A DNA stretch of 64,000 nucleotides from Dromiciops gliroides (GCF_019393635.1 NC_057861.1:545262711-545326710), one strand, 5' to 3'; positions 33,901 through 43,131 are shown, counted from the first letter of the stretch. Notes: generated from the sequence alone by a model not told the origin. Numbers and translations: made by a program.

Positions 33901-36900
33901 ATTATTCTGGGTTTAGTAGAGTTAATAATGACCCCAGCTCCCAAGGAATTTATAATCTAGCCCACACTGTTCCTGATTTCTGAAATTTACATCCCTGTTC
34001 TACCCTTTAAGGGACATCTTTCTGGTGTGGTTTATTTTGGTGGGGCAATGAGGGTTAAGTGACTTGCCCAGGGTCGCACAGATAGCAAGTGTCAAGTGTC
34101 TGAGGCCAGATTTAAACTCAGGTCTTCCGGTGCTTTATCCACTGTTCCACCTAGCTGCCCCCTTTCCTATCTTTTAAGGGCCACCTCATGTCCTACTTCC
34201 TTTATGAAGCCATCCTTGCTCTTTTTAGTTCTATAATGATTCTTTCCCTGGCCTCTAGTGTATCTAATGGATGTGGTTGTTTGCTAATCCTCATTTTGAC
34301 CCAGCTGAACTCTTTGGGCCACGGATTCCTATTGTTGAGCTTTGCCTTGAAGAATGGCTAAGAATTTGAAAGGCAGCAGTGGGAGAAAGGGCACTTTAGA
34401 GTGAAGGAAAGGCACAGCGGCCAGAAAGAGTGGAATGTGTTAGGAGTGGTGTGTAGCTAGAGCACTGGGTACATGAAAGGGAACAGTGAAGTAGGACATT
34501 GCTAGATGTTGGAGCAAAATTATAGATGACCTTGACTACCCATCTATGGGATTTAGATTTCATTTGGTAGACAATGTAACTAGAGTGGAGATGCTTAGGT
34601 ATGGGGGAGGGTATGATCAGAGCTGGGCTTTAGGAAGATCGGTCTCATTATCTTATTAGAAGATAAGTTTACAGAAAGGAGAGGAGAAACCAGGTAAGAG
34701 GGACTGCTGGCCAAAACCAAATGATTCATCTTTCACATTAAACTGGCCTCTCCTCCAGACTTTCCTGTTTCTGCAAACTGCACTGCCAATATCCCATTCA
34801 TCCAGATTGAAAACCTTAGAGTTCTATTTGTTTCCTCTATCTCCTTTACTTCCTATACTCTCCATCTCTATATCTAATAATTTGTTTCATATTCCTCTCC
34901 AAGATCTGTCATAGCTATCACCTTTCCGTTTTCCCTGCTCCCTGCATTTTTCTGTCTTTATGTAATTCCCTGAGGTACACTTCCCTTCCTGGTAAGAGTA
35001 GGATGAAATACTGCTTATCCTTAAAAGTTTGGCTCTAATCTACTACTTCCACTCAGATTGCTCTGGTATGCCCAGGACAAAATTATCATTTCTCTTGATC
35101 TCCCATTACACTTCACATTTCTCCTACACAATTATCATAGAGTCATGGACTTTAAGAGTTGGGAGAGACCTGAGTGGTCATATTCCAAACTGTACCTGAA
35201 CAGATATCCCCTCTTCATCAGTGGTTAGTCTAGTATGATCTGTTGCTAATGAAACCATGCTGACTCTTTGTGAGCTCTGCTTCCTTTTCTAAAAACTCAC
35301 AAATCCAATGGCCAATCTTAATATTGGTCCTGGAGAAACTGATGATGAAACATACTTTCCTTTCATTTGATTCTATAGGGAACTGAATATGTGGAATGTG
35401 GAACTCACCATCAGACTGCCACTGGTAAAATGGTTTTCTTTGTTACAAGAGAAAGTTGAAGTGGGAGTTAGAGGAAAGGAACATTTATAGGGAAATGATA
35501 TGACTGATATGGAAAAAAAATCTTATCAATTAAACTTGAAAATTTTCACAAATCAAATTCTACAACAAATGATTAAAGTCAAGATCACTGCCTTATAGTT
35601 TGCAGATTCAACTCACTTTTCTTTTTCAAAATTCAGGACATTTAGCCCTTTTGACTTCTTCCATTCTCCATAAGCTTTCAGCAATTGCATATTGACCAGT
35701 TCTTTCAGTACCCTGGGCATGGTGAATGAAATTCTTCCAGGGCAACTAGGGTGCTATCTTACTACCTCCTTCATTTATATTTGGTTTCAACTCCATGTTA
35801 AGCATTTTTGTTCTATTCTTCTCAGTTCAAAGATCCTTCTTGGCAGAGAAGATAGAAGTAGAATAAGATTGAGGAGTTTTGCATTCTTTCCCATTTTCAT
35901 CTTGGGGTCATCTTTAGGAGCAATCATATCCTTTCTTCCATCTTTTTCTTGACTCCAGTATTGTTTAAAAATACTCAACCAAACAACAATCCTTGTTGTG
36001 AGTGTTCGGTAGACCAGCCTTGGCTCATTGTGAACTTAAGCAACTCCTGCTCTTTTTTTTAAGCAACTTCTCTTTCAATTGAGGTTTACTGGTGCATTCT
36101 TATACATTCACATCAGTCTCTTTTCTTTCTCATCGGAGTCAACTATATTCTATATCATGCTATAAGTACTTATACACATGCCATTTCCCATTGTGAGCTT
36201 GAGGGCAAGAGCCACATCTTCTTCATCTTTGTACTCCCCTAGCTTCATGCACTACAGCCCTTTGTTTCCTGCAGATACTTAACAGATATTTGTTGTGCTG
36301 AATTGATTTGGAGTCAGTCTGCTCAGTTTTGTGACTTTCTTTAATAACCTTGGTCAGTCTGTGAGCAGTAGAGCTGAAAATGAGACCAGCTCACTCAAGC
36401 TTTGACACTGGCAAAATGGCAGATATAGCCAAGGGAGAGAGATTCCAGAGTGTGAGTGAGAACATAACTGTAATGCCTGAGGATGAAGGTTAACAGGGAT
36501 AGATTGAGGAATGCAGGAGCCAGAAGTCACAGTGAGGGCACAGAACAGAAATGGTGTAAAGAAGAAAGTGGGACAGGTAGTTGTGGTTAGAGAAGAGAAC
36601 TTTTACAGTTTGTGGTTTGAGGGGGAAAGCAGTTTGAAGTCTATGATGTGTCTGTGCATGTGAATCGCTGAAACTGAATGGAGGTCAAGGTTTACAGTTT
36701 AAGAGACCAACAAATTGTGAGAAAAGAGTGTTGGAATACCACATTAACATTTGCCTCAGTGAGAGTTTATAATCTTTTTATATGTAGGGTTTTAGAATTT
36801 AAAACTTTTTCTCCCCTTCTGAAGCATTCAGTTAGTCTTGTTTGGTGCTTGAGAAATTCTATTACAACGGGCAAATTTCTTAATTAACTGTGAAATACAA

Positions 36901-39900
36901 CAATTGTATTGTAAGGTGTTAAAAGAGCAGTAAATTCTTCGATCTTCTTGTAAAAAATAGGATCTTATTCACTAGCACTGACCAGGGAATTAAAATTTTA
37001 TTATTATGCTTTATACTCCATCTTCCAATATTTATTTATGGAACGATAAATATAGCTGGTGAGAGTGAAAAAAACTGGTAACATTTTTGTTTTATTTTAT
37101 GTATTTCTCATAGACTGGGACTTGGGAGTTTGCTTGGAGTATGAATGTAGACGGAAACAATTGCGAAAGCCTGTATTCTTGAATTCTTGGGTAGACCTCA
37201 GAGCAACTTATAAGGTGAGAAAATTATCAATAAGAATCAAAATATGGGCATATGTTCATATTCCTTAAAGATATTTATCTGAAATAATAATAGCTTACAT
37301 CTATACAACTATTTAAGGTTTTCAAAGCACTTTGCATATTTTATATTATCTGATCCTTAATAATTCTGTGAGGCCAGAGATATTATTATCCATTTTTAAA
37401 GATGAGGAAACCTAGGCTCAAAAAGCTTTAAGTGACTTGCCCAGGATCACACAGCCAATAAGTGTCTGCAGTCAGATTTGAACCCAGATTTTCCTGACTC
37501 CTAGTCTACTACTCTATCTACTATACCATGCTACCTTTCTTGAAAAGTTCATATAATATTTCTAATCAATTTAGCAATATGTTAGATACAAATAAATAAT
37601 AGAATTTTCAAAATATATAAAATTTCTAAAAACAATAAAAGATGATACATCTGTCAGATCAGAGCTAAAAATCAGAAAGAAACTGATCCATGGTCAAGTA
37701 AATAAGCATTTATTGGAGGTGGATCCAAGAAGATGGAATAGTGGGAAGAAGTAAATGGAATTCCCACAAACACTCCTCCAAACAGATCTAGAAAATGCAC
37801 CAGACTGAATACTTATGAGGAAATCCAAGAAAAAGTCTAGCCCAGGATAGCATTGGGAGAGAAACACAGAGGGCTTTGGACACTGGGGACAGGGTCTGAC
37901 CAGGAACATTCTGCATACAGTCCTCCAGCATAGGGAGTGGCTGGACACGAGGGCAAGAGGAGATTCCAGACCCATATCTTGGCACTCGGTCTCCTTCAGA
38001 ATAGAAGGATGGGAACTGATACCAGGTGAAAGCTATTTGCTCACTGTCCAGAGCCTAGGGAGGCGGGGCCCTGGGACTAGGGGTGACATTATAGATTTGA
38101 GTTGTGCAACTGAGATTGGAGCAAGTTTAGAAGAAGCAGCAGCAATGCAGCTCAGAGGTTATGGAGGGTTTTAAAAACCAAAGCAGGTTTTCTGTTTGAT
38201 CCTGGAGGTGATCTAGAGAGCCACTGGAGTTTATTGAATAGGGAGATGACACGGTCAGCCTGCACTTTGATCACTTTGACAGCTGAGTGAAGAATGGACT
38301 AAAGTGGAGACTTGAGCCAGGGAGGCCAACCAGAAAACTATTTCAGTACAGATTTGAGGTAATCAAGGCCTGTACCGGGATGATGGCAGTATCAGAAGGA
38401 AGCATATGTGAGAGATGTGACGAAGGAGAGTTGAAAGGGGAAAAATGAAGATTGGTTATGGGAGAAGGAGTGAGGGGCTGAAGACATCTAGGTTTTGACT
38501 GGGGGTGGGGAATTAATTGGGAGGATTGCATACCCTTGATAATAATAGGGTAATTAGGAAGGAGGGAGAGTATTAGGTGAAAGAATTATTCAGTTTTGAA
38601 CATGCTGAATTTAAGAAGGCTATAGGCATCCATCTTAAGATGTCTTTTTGATCTTCATGGTATAAAGATTAGTAATTTGTATCATTGCAAATAACTATCC
38701 TGTATATTTAAATACATATCTTTTTATTTGATTAGCTTTTCTATAGGAGAAAGCCAAAAGGGCTAAGTGGTGCGTTGCAGGAACTGGGAATAGAATTCTC
38801 AGGACGAGAGCATTCTGGTGAGAACAATCTAAAAGCTGATTTATTTTTAGCTAAAATATAGTGTGTATTGTATTTGAGGGTTCTAATATGTATTTATTTA
38901 CAATTTGGTTCTTTCCAATGCTGAAAAAGATTTTCATATGGGTAAGGAAAATGATAATGATGTCAATTACTTTAATGGTTCCATGTCCGTAAGTCATAGG
39001 AAGTAAATTGCTGCCATCTAGTGGCTATTTTTGTTTCCTACTGTGGGAATATTGCATTGGGAGTCTAATGTGAAGTAAAACATGTTCAGAGCATAATGTT
39101 TGAATGAAGAATTGGGCAAGGAAATTGGATTGGGTTACAAATAAATATCACTTCCAAAATTTTGATGAGTTTTTCTGGCCTGTTGACTAAATTACTTTTG
39201 ACCCTTAATAAACATGGAAAAATCTCAGTTCTCAATAATACTTTAGTAATGTTGCACAAATACCAGTAAGTTTTTATGTTTAAAAAAATCAAGCCATTAT
39301 ACTATTAATATGCCTTTTTGCTTTCATTTTTGTATTTCTCTTGCATTTCTTTATAGTATCACAAAGCATAATATTTGGCTGTTTCCATAGGATTGGATGA
39401 TTCTCGGAATACTGCCCATCTGGCTTGGCGCATGATCAGGGATGGTTGCATAATGAAAATTACTAAATCTTTGAATAAAGTAAGTGGTATCTTGCTTTCT
39501 TTCTTCTAGCAATTCAGATTATCTGGGCGGGGGGGGGGGATATAGATTCATTAAGTAAACAAACAATTCAAATATAGTTTTTTTAAGGCAATCAGTAATG
39601 TTTTTCTTATTTATCATGCAGTATAACATACTGTAGGAACTGTGATCACCTAGTTTCCAAAGCTCTTGGATTTGTCTGTGAAACTCATAGGTACCACATT
39701 CAGAGAAGAGTCCCAATTGTGTTGTCAGAGCTTTAAATCTGAATCAGACTGAAGATACTCCTGGACATAAAAATGGAATCCAGACTTCAACCATGGATGA
39801 TCTTTGTGACGGTGAAATTAACATTGGTAAAAATAACACAAATTCTAATGGAAAAAGTCATCTAAAGTCAACTTCTATGAGTTCTTCTGTAAAGATACAT

Positions 39901-41067
39901 CAAGATTACCTACCATTAGAGAGCACAAGAAATCTCAGTGAGGTTAAAAGTTGTATCTCAGTTAATGAATCTTCTCTTCCTCTTGGGAAATTGCAGCCTC
40001 CCAATTCTAATTCACCAAGGTACAACCAAAACAAAATAAAAGGTGAATGCCTTACCCATAATCCTAAATATAATTTTTCAGCACAGGGTTCAGGGTTAGT
40101 GCTTGTCTCTACCACCATTTCATCCATTAACAATGTCTCTGATACAGATACGAGTACTAGCCTTGACTGTTTGCCAATGCTGGCTGACTGGGAGGATGTA
40201 GCTTTACTGCCAGCTTCATGGCCCAAACAAAACACAGATTCTGCTCCTCCCACTAATGACTCAGACTCAGGCACTTCATTGGACCCTGAAGAAAAGTTAA
40301 TGGTTTTGAAGGAACAAACAATGATAAATTGCACAGACTTGGGCAGTTTAGGAAAAGCACCACAAACCCCTAAGATGTCAGGGTCTGTTGTGTACAGAAG
40401 CCCTCATACTACTATTTATAATGTAAAGGAATCCCCAAACCAGTCTTCAAGTATCGATACTTTTAAGTTGCCTAACCTAAAAGCAAATTTATTGAGCAGA
40501 TCTAAGACTGTCTTGTCTCCTCCCTCAACAGTAGGGGAACCACAGATTCCTTACTCCTTGGTCATTAAAAGAAAGTCTTCTAGTCCCCAGGTTTTCCCCC
40601 CATCAAGCTTGAACCTTGAACCCCCAGCAAAAAAGCTGTCTTTCACAATACATGAAGAAAAGCCTACATTATCTCATTGCTCCCTAGTGAAAAATTCATT
40701 TCAGAGGGTGACACCTTCTGTCTTAAAATCCACCATCAACCTGCAAGAACCCTGGAAGAGTGGAAAAATGACACCTCCTTTATGTAACTGTGGCCGAAGG
40801 TCTAAAAGACTCATTGTTTCTAACAATGGACCGAATCATGGCAAAGCCTTCTATAGTTGTCCTGTTGGGAAATACCAGAAGAATAGAAAGAGCTGTGGTT
40901 ATTTTAAGTGGGAGCAAACACTTCAAAAAGAGAGAACCAATGGCATGGATTGCTCTCTTTCCACAGTAAAATCCAGATTTAGATCTCCTGGAACTTGTAG
41001 TTCCTCTAGAAATTTAACCTTTTCTCCTGAAACATGTCTGAAACTCAGGCCATCTATGAGAAGTTGA
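22815..41067 (+). CDS. ERI2: ERI2 (EXOD1), ERI1 exoribonuclease family member 2, complete
   Basis: Nine coding exons (22815-22837, 31562-31632, 31719-31802, 32556-32683, 33233-33389, 37114-37214, 38736-38817, 39391-39479, 39691-41067) total 2112 nt, giving 703 residues; human is about 691. The DEDDh exonuclease domain spans about residues 34-240. Its motifs are IIIDFEST (Asp42, Glu44), SDWDLGV (Asp155), and EHSGLDDSRN (His214, Asp219). A long Ser/Thr-rich linker follows. A GRF zinc finger at about residues 605-655 (PPLCNCGRRSKR, then HGKAFYSCPVGKY) closes the protein, as in human. It is a 3'-5' exonuclease by family; its substrate is poorly defined. The reading frame is intact throughout. It is divergent from REXO5 and convergent with ACSM3. 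Confidence 0.97.
22929..22938. promoter_or_regulatory. NRF1-type palindrome GCGCATGCGC
   Basis: Perfect NRF1 core palindrome about 100 bp inside ERI2 intron 1, still within the CpG island. NRF1 sites are frequent in housekeeping CpG promoters. Confidence 0.55.
23075..23290 (+). repeat. MIR-family SINE
   Basis: Starts at the CpG island edge: GGACTCGGGAGTCAAGAAGG, CAGTTTCCTCCTCTGTAAAA, GCTTTGTAAACCTCAAAAG. Confidence 0.8.
23430..23884 (+). repeat. unnamed mid-repetitive family, copy 5 (left part)
   Basis: CACTAGAATTAAGGCTTCCTG..., CAGGACAGCCAGTGAAAATG. It is split by the L1 at 23902-24707 and resumes at 24725. Confidence 0.65.
23902..24707 (+). repeat. 5'-truncated L1 insertion (ORF2 end plus 3' UTR)
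   Basis: Starts GAATGCATTGTTGGTGGAGC and ends at an A-rich tail. Flanks GAAAATGAACATAATTG (23885-23901) and GAAAATGAACGTAGTTG (24708-24724) form a 17-bp target duplication with two G/A differences. Confidence 0.88.
24725..25250 (+). repeat. unnamed mid-repetitive family, copy 5 (right part)
   Basis: GAAGACTGGAAAAATAGGAA, GAAAACCACCTTGGTAGCTA and GATTTGATAATAGATTGGAT continue copy 5 after the L1. Confidence 0.65.
25255..26100. other. ERI2 intron 1, nothing firmly recognised
   Basis: Unassigned. A decayed LTR is possible (CCTCCACACAACA near 25950-25970) but I cannot support it. Confidence 0.3.
26108..28862 (-). repeat. rearranged minus-strand L1 (3' UTR duplicated, ORF1, 5' end)
   Basis: Left end is an L1 3' UTR (26108-26510), followed by a second 3' UTR copy (26511-26890). 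ORF1 C-terminal sequence is at 27662-27895 (minus), with FQNYQVKEKMLQAA and IRITQDLAPLTLK, the L1 ORF1p RNA-binding C-terminus. The 5' end at about 28860 reads GGTGGAATCAAGATGGCAGA. ORF2 is almost all missing. A SINE sits inside at 26982-27128. Confidence 0.8.
26982..27128 (-). repeat. WSINE/MAR1-type SINE inside L1
   Basis: Duplication CCCCTTTCACTTTCT at 26967-26981 and 27129-27143. Confidence 0.92.
28940..29540 (+). repeat. L1 3' UTR, split by a SINE
   Basis: GATGATTTCAGGAAGACCTG..., GTACACAGTAACAGCAATAT..., ATAACCTATATCAGATTGC. The A-tail resumes after the SINE. Confidence 0.82.
29378..29519 (-). repeat. WSINE/MAR1-type SINE
   Basis: Reverse copy inserted in the L1 tail; short AATATT flanks. 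Confidence 0.9.
29640..30175 (+). repeat. unnamed mid-repetitive family, copy 6
   Basis: GGTACTAGGGATACAACAAG..., GAGCCTTGAAGAAAATTAAG..., GACTTTATGCCTTAG. Confidence 0.55.
30294..30402 (-). repeat. WSINE/MAR1-type SINE, truncated
   Basis: Reverse copy that stops at GGTCCTCCTGAT; the 5' head is missing where the next SINE begins. Confidence 0.88.
30403..30572 (-). repeat. WSINE/MAR1-type SINE
   Basis: Reverse full copy with a CTT-rich tail, directly abutting the preceding SINE. Confidence 0.9.
30928..30965 (+). repeat. (GACA)n microsatellite
   Basis: GATA/GACA tandem units within the L1 fragment. Confidence 0.9.
31121..31313 (+). repeat. WSINE/MAR1-type SINE in L1, near ERI2 exon 2
   Basis: Perfect 15-bp duplication CAGAATAACTTAATT (31106-31120 and 31314-31328); long impure A-tail. 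Confidence 0.94.
31562..31632 (+). CDS. ERI2: ERI2 coding exon 2 (residues 8-32)
   Basis: Acceptor TTTTTAG|GCAAC and donor TCAA|GTAAGT. It encodes QLGLIRRKSISPANKDDLGR; human has QLGLIRRKSIAPANGNLGRS. It lies just downstream of an antisense L1 fragment. Confidence 0.95.
31719..31802 (+). CDS. ERI2: ERI2 coding exon 3 (residues 32-60, exo I)
   Basis: Acceptor GTTGCAG|AGC and donor GATAA|GTAAGT. It encodes QLFDYLIIIDFESTCWNDGK and HHYSQEI. Asp42 and Glu44 form exo I. Confidence 0.97.
32175..32324 (-). repeat. WSINE/MAR1-type SINE
   Basis: Reverse copy in ERI2 intron 3, ending in a C-rich run. Confidence 0.9.
32556..32683 (+). CDS. ERI2: ERI2 coding exon 4 (residues 60-102)
   Basis: Acceptor TTTTTTTAG|TTGAG and donor AACAG|GTATGG. 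It encodes EFPAVLLNTLTGEIESEFQT and YVQPEEHPILSKFCVELTG, nearly the same as human. Confidence 0.97.
32684..33232. other. ERI2 intron 4, nothing recognised
   Basis: AT-rich, with a short CA/TA-rich patch near 32850. Confidence 0.4.
33233..33389 (+). CDS. ERI2: ERI2 coding exon 5 (residues 103-155)
   Basis: Acceptor TATTTAG|GCTC and donor GGTCAG|GTACAG. It encodes AQVDEGVPLKICLSQFCKW through KLCAFVTWS. The last base starts the Asp155 codon. Confidence 0.96.
33390..34030. other. ERI2 intron 5, left part, nothing recognised
   Basis: No nameable repeat. Confidence 0.4.
34036..34161 (-). repeat. WSINE/MAR1-type SINE
   Basis: Reverse copy with a small internal gap, ending CACCTAGCTGCCCCC. Confidence 0.9.
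34165..34340 (+). repeat. L2 LINE fragment
   Basis: GGGCCACCTCATGTCCTAC..., TATGAAGCCATCCTTGC: L2 3' region. Confidence 0.6.
34340..34700 (+). repeat. unnamed mid-repetitive family, copy 7
   Basis: AAGAGTGGAATGTGTTAGGA..., GACCTTGACTACCC..., GATTTAGATTTCATTTGGTA. Confidence 0.55.
34741..35130 (+). repeat. L2 LINE
   Basis: ACTGGCCTCTCCTCCAGAC..., CCATCTCTATATCTAAT..., TTTGGCTCTAATCTACTACT. Confidence 0.6.
35140..36060 (-). repeat. CR1/L3 LINE, ORF2 linker region and 3' end
   Basis: On the minus strand the frame reads IFKQYWSQEKDGRKD..., KMGKNAKLLN, the CR1/L3 stretch between endonuclease and RT (G-F-F-K-Y ... K-A-E-L-L-N type). The left end carries ATCATAGAGTCATGGACTTT and GAGAGACCTGAGTGGTCAT, typical of the CR1/L3 3' end reversed. 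Confidence 0.7.
36061..36305 (+). repeat. L2 LINE 3' end
   Basis: GTGAGCTTGAGGGCAAGAGC..., CTTTGTACTCCCCTAGC, then ATATTTGTTGTGCTGAATTG. Confidence 0.7.
36306..37113. other. ERI2 intron 5, right part, nothing recognised
   Basis: No nameable repeat; no extra exon with matching phase seen. Confidence 0.4.
37114..37214 (+). CDS. ERI2: ERI2 coding exon 6 (residues 155-188, exo II)
   Basis: Acceptor TCTCATAG|ACTGG and donor TATAAG|GTGAGA. It encodes DWDLGVCLEYECRRKQLRKP and VFLNSWVDLRATYK. A degraded copy of this exon's 3' end lies at 41780-41832. Confidence 0.97.
37275..37540 (-). repeat. MIR/THER-family SINE, reverse
   Basis: ATAGCTTACATCTATACAAC..., CACTTTGCATATTTTATAT, AAGATGAGGAAACCTAGG, then the SINE core reversed. 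Nearly full length. Confidence 0.8.
37715..38080 (+). repeat. L1 5'-end fragment
   Basis: GGAGGTGGATCCAAGAAGAT, CCCACAAACACTCCTCCAAA and CAGATCTAGAAAATGCACCA: L1 5' UTR words. Confidence 0.6.
38110..38650 (+). repeat. unnamed mid-repetitive family, copy 8
   Basis: GGTTTTCTGTTTGATCCTGG, GAGAGCCACTGGAGTTTATT, GACACGGTCAGCCTGCAC: the same order as at 11.2 kb. Confidence 0.65.
38736..38817 (+). CDS. ERI2: ERI2 coding exon 7 (residues 189-216)
   Basis: Acceptor TGATTAG|CTTTT and donor ATTCTG|GTGAGA. It encodes LFYRRKPKGLSGALQELGIE and FSGREHS. His214 is the general-base histidine of exo III. Confidence 0.97.
38818..39390. other. ERI2 intron 7, nothing recognised
   Basis: Unique-looking AT-rich sequence. 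Confidence 0.4.
39391..39479 (+). CDS. ERI2: ERI2 coding exon 8 (residues 216-245, exo III)
   Basis: Acceptor TTCCATAG|GATTGG and donor AATAAA|GTAAGT. It encodes LDDSRNTAHLAWRMIRDGC and IMKITKSLNK. Asp219 completes the DEDDh set. Confidence 0.97.
39691..41067 (+). CDS. ERI2: ERI2 coding exon 9 (residues 246-703, linker and GRF finger)
   Basis: Acceptor ACTCATAG|GTACC. The frame is open from VPHSEKSPNCVVRALNLNQ to the TGA at 41065-41067. Landmarks shared with human are LVLVSTT, LDCLPMLADWEDVALLPAS, YRSPHTTIYNVKE, FTIHEEKPT, NLQEPWKSGKMTPPLC, the GRF finger, and the C-terminal LRPSMR. The internal ATG at 39793 is not the start, since upstream codons continue the frame through the acceptor. Confidence 0.97.
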   Translation, partial: VPHSEKSPNCVVRALNLNQTEDTPGHKNGIQTSTMDDLCDGEINIGKNNTNSNGKSHLKSTSMSSSVKIHQDYLPLESTRNLSEVKSCISVNESSLPLGKLQPPNSNSPRYNQNKIKGECLTHNPKYNFSAQGSGLVLVSTTISSINNVSDTDTSTSLDCLPMLADWEDVALLPASWPKQNTDSAPPTNDSDSGTSLDPEEKLMVLKEQTMINCTDLGSLGKAPQTPKMSGSVVYRSPHTTIYNVKESPNQSSSIDTFKLPNLKANLLSRSKTVLSPPSTVGEPQIPYSLVIKRKSSSPQVFPPSSLNLEPPAKKLSFTIHEEKPTLSHCSLVKNSFQRVTPSVLKSTINLQEPWKSGKMTPPLCNCGRRSKRLIVSNNGPNHGKAFYSCPVGKYQKNRKSCGYFKWEQTLQKERTNGMDCSLSTVKSRFRSPGTCSSSRNLTFSPETCLKLRPSMRS

Positions 41068-41685
41068 ATATCAACTCTTTTTGTTTGCAGACCTTGCTTT
41101 AATTTAAATGGGTTTTTAATGCAAAATATAAAAGGCATTTAGTACTACAGATTATGAGGAAACTCATTAGGCATTCCTGAACCCCACAGACTAGAATGTA
41201 TCTGCTTAAGTCCAAAGCATTAAAGGCGTAAATTTGTAGAGAAATTTGCTTGGAAAGTGCTTAGAAGGACCTAATAAGGTCTATAAATGTTTGGCATTGT
41301 AAATATTATTTTTTAAAAGAAAATTGAGTTTATAGTATATTATTCCAGATGGTCTAGACTTTAATCACCAATACTAACTGAACTTTAATTACCACCTTGC
41401 CCTGTGGTCATTAGTTCTTCAATAGTGTTCTATTTCTTCATCTACAAAATAAGATTTCTCAAATTTTAAAGCAGTATGATGTCTAAATACATGCTATTTT
41501 ATTGCCTTTTTTTGAACCAACTCTTTGGGTAGGCATTATGTAATTGTCATGGGAAATCATAAATGAAATATTTTGTAAAATATCTTTGTAGGGTAAATAT
41601 TTTTTTACAAATGCTGTGTTGAATTAGAGTTTGAAACAGTAATTTTTAAATTATTGAATAAAAATGGTCATTTTTACTTTGTTTT
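41068..41685 (+). other. ERI2: ERI2 3' UTR (end approximate)
   Basis: AT-rich sequence after the ERI2 stop with no recognised repeat. It ends near the poly(A) signal at 41657-41662; the cleavage site is inferred. Confidence 0.6.
41657..41662 (+). terminator. ERI2: AATAAA poly(A) signal for ERI2
   Basis: Canonical AATAAA in ATTGAATAAAAATGG, followed by a T-rich stretch (TTTTTACTTTGTTTTC), about 590 bp after the stop. Confidence 0.65.
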
Positions 41686-41742
41686 CATTCAATGATATTT
41701 TTACTTGTAAATCTGTTTATCTTATTTGAATTAAAGTTGCGT

Positions 41743-41748
41743 GCGTGC

Positions 41749-41779
<31 letters not shown>
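41743..41779 (+). repeat. (GT)n microsatellite
   Basis: GCGT then GT units, ending directly where the ERI2 exon 6 copy begins. Confidence 0.93.
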
Positions 41780-41780
<1 letters not shown>

Positions 41781-41832
41781 TGAATTCTGACCTCAGAGCA
41801 ACTTAAAAGGTGAGATTATTATCAGTAAGAAT
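41780..41832 (+). pseudogene. 53-bp copy of ERI2 exon 6/intron 6 junction
   Basis: TTGAATTCT followed by GACCTCAGAGCAACTT, AAAAGGTGAGA and ATTATCAGTAAGAAT. It matches 37179-37237 at 49 of 53 positions, with one 6-nt gap. It includes the last 36 bp of exon 6 (minus the gap) and 23 bp of intron with the donor. It is not part of the ERI2 coding model. Confidence 0.8.
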
Positions 41833-42555
41833 ATTTTTCTTACCATTACCTAAACATTTGTGATGAGTGAAATCTGAAATAACTGAGGAAATAAAGCTTC
41901 AAGCTTCCAAGCATATTGATTTAGGACTCCTCAGCTTGGTACTGGACTCCAAATATAGGAGGAGACAGATTTTTATGCATCAAAAGAAAAGAAGTAACAT
42001 GATATAAATCAGGATATAAGATTAAGTAATCTGGTTTCTAATGGGAAGAAAGATGATGTATTTTCCAAGTTGGGAAGAATGAGTTTTGGTTGAGTTGGGA
42101 AGGGGTGAATAAGTTTTGAGGTGTTTCCTTTCCCAGAATTAAGAGATGCTGATGAATTGCATCCACCTGCATTTTATACCATCTAAAGTATAGTATCTTA
42201 TTATGGCTTATGCCATCTATTTTCCCATGAGTGATCTGCAGAAAAACAAGATGGAGGATAATACATGTGGCAGCACAAGATGGAGTCATTGTGAGATGGA
42301 ATCCAATTGATTCTCTTAATTCTCACATCAAATCAAGTGCATTTCATAACGAACCTTTGCTCTATTTCTTCACATCACTATTTTCATGACTATTTATCTT
42401 CACTTTATTATAAGATCCTTAAGGATAGGAATCATGTCTCATATTTCTTTGCTTAAGCTGAAGCTGCACTTAGTGTGGTTCCTTACACATACTCAATACC
42501 GAATAGTTATTTTTAATACTTGAAGTTCCAAAATGGCTAACTACCAAGATACTAA
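41833..42555. other. ERI2-ACSM3 interval, nothing recognised
   Basis: No named element. The stretch 42200-42300 (ACAAGATGGAGTCATTG) may be decayed LTR sequence, unproven. Confidence 0.35.
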
Positions 42556-43079
42556 TGTGATAAAATAATGGGATTTGGCAGACACCAAGGGGCCCCACCT
42601 GAAGATTGATTTGGAATTGATTGAATTGGTGAGACTGAGAAACTGATTGAGAACCTACTTAAGACTGATAAAATCGAGACCATGCCTGGCCAACCCTGAG
42701 TGGGGTGTTGTTCTCAGAGGCTGTGGAGACCACCCTCAACCAATCAGCTTGAAGGACCTCCCCTTTGGGGGAGGGGGACAGGAAGTAGGAAGCTGAGGCT
42801 CCCTGGCTGGATTTCACTTTTTGTTCAGGAACTGGCCTTATGGCGGCAGGAGCAGAACAGAATAGAAAGATCTACTCCACATGTTGGCTATAGAAGCGTG
42901 GACAGCTAAATAAAGGTAGCTTTCTCAACTTCTCTATCTTCACTAACTTTTAATACACTCTAATAAACACTTAAAAGCCTAAACTCTTGCTGAATTTATC
43001 AGTAAATTTTAGCCAGTTTCCCCCAAAAAACTGGGGCGGGGGGATAGGTAAGGACCCACATTAGATTTCAGACATCACA
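42556..43079 (+). mobile_element. solo LTR of an endogenous retrovirus
   Basis: Begins TGTGATAAAA, ends GACATCACA, and is flanked by 4-bp CTAA (42552-42555 and 43080-43083). It has AATAAA-type signals in its 3' half (GACAGCTAAATAAAGG, TCTAATAAACACTTAAAAGC). No internal viral region is adjacent. It shares its 3' words with the LTR at 57973-58323. A fossil; moderate age by its clean duplication. Confidence 0.85.
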
Positions 43080-43131
43080 CTAATTTGCACTCCAAAAATA
43101 ATGCTTTGCTTTACAAAAGGATTTATTATAG

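Noticed and set aside
39906-40334. 142-codon minus-strand frame inside ERI2 exon 9
   Set aside because: Antisense shadow of the ERI2 coding exon, whose own frame matches human ERI2 along its length.
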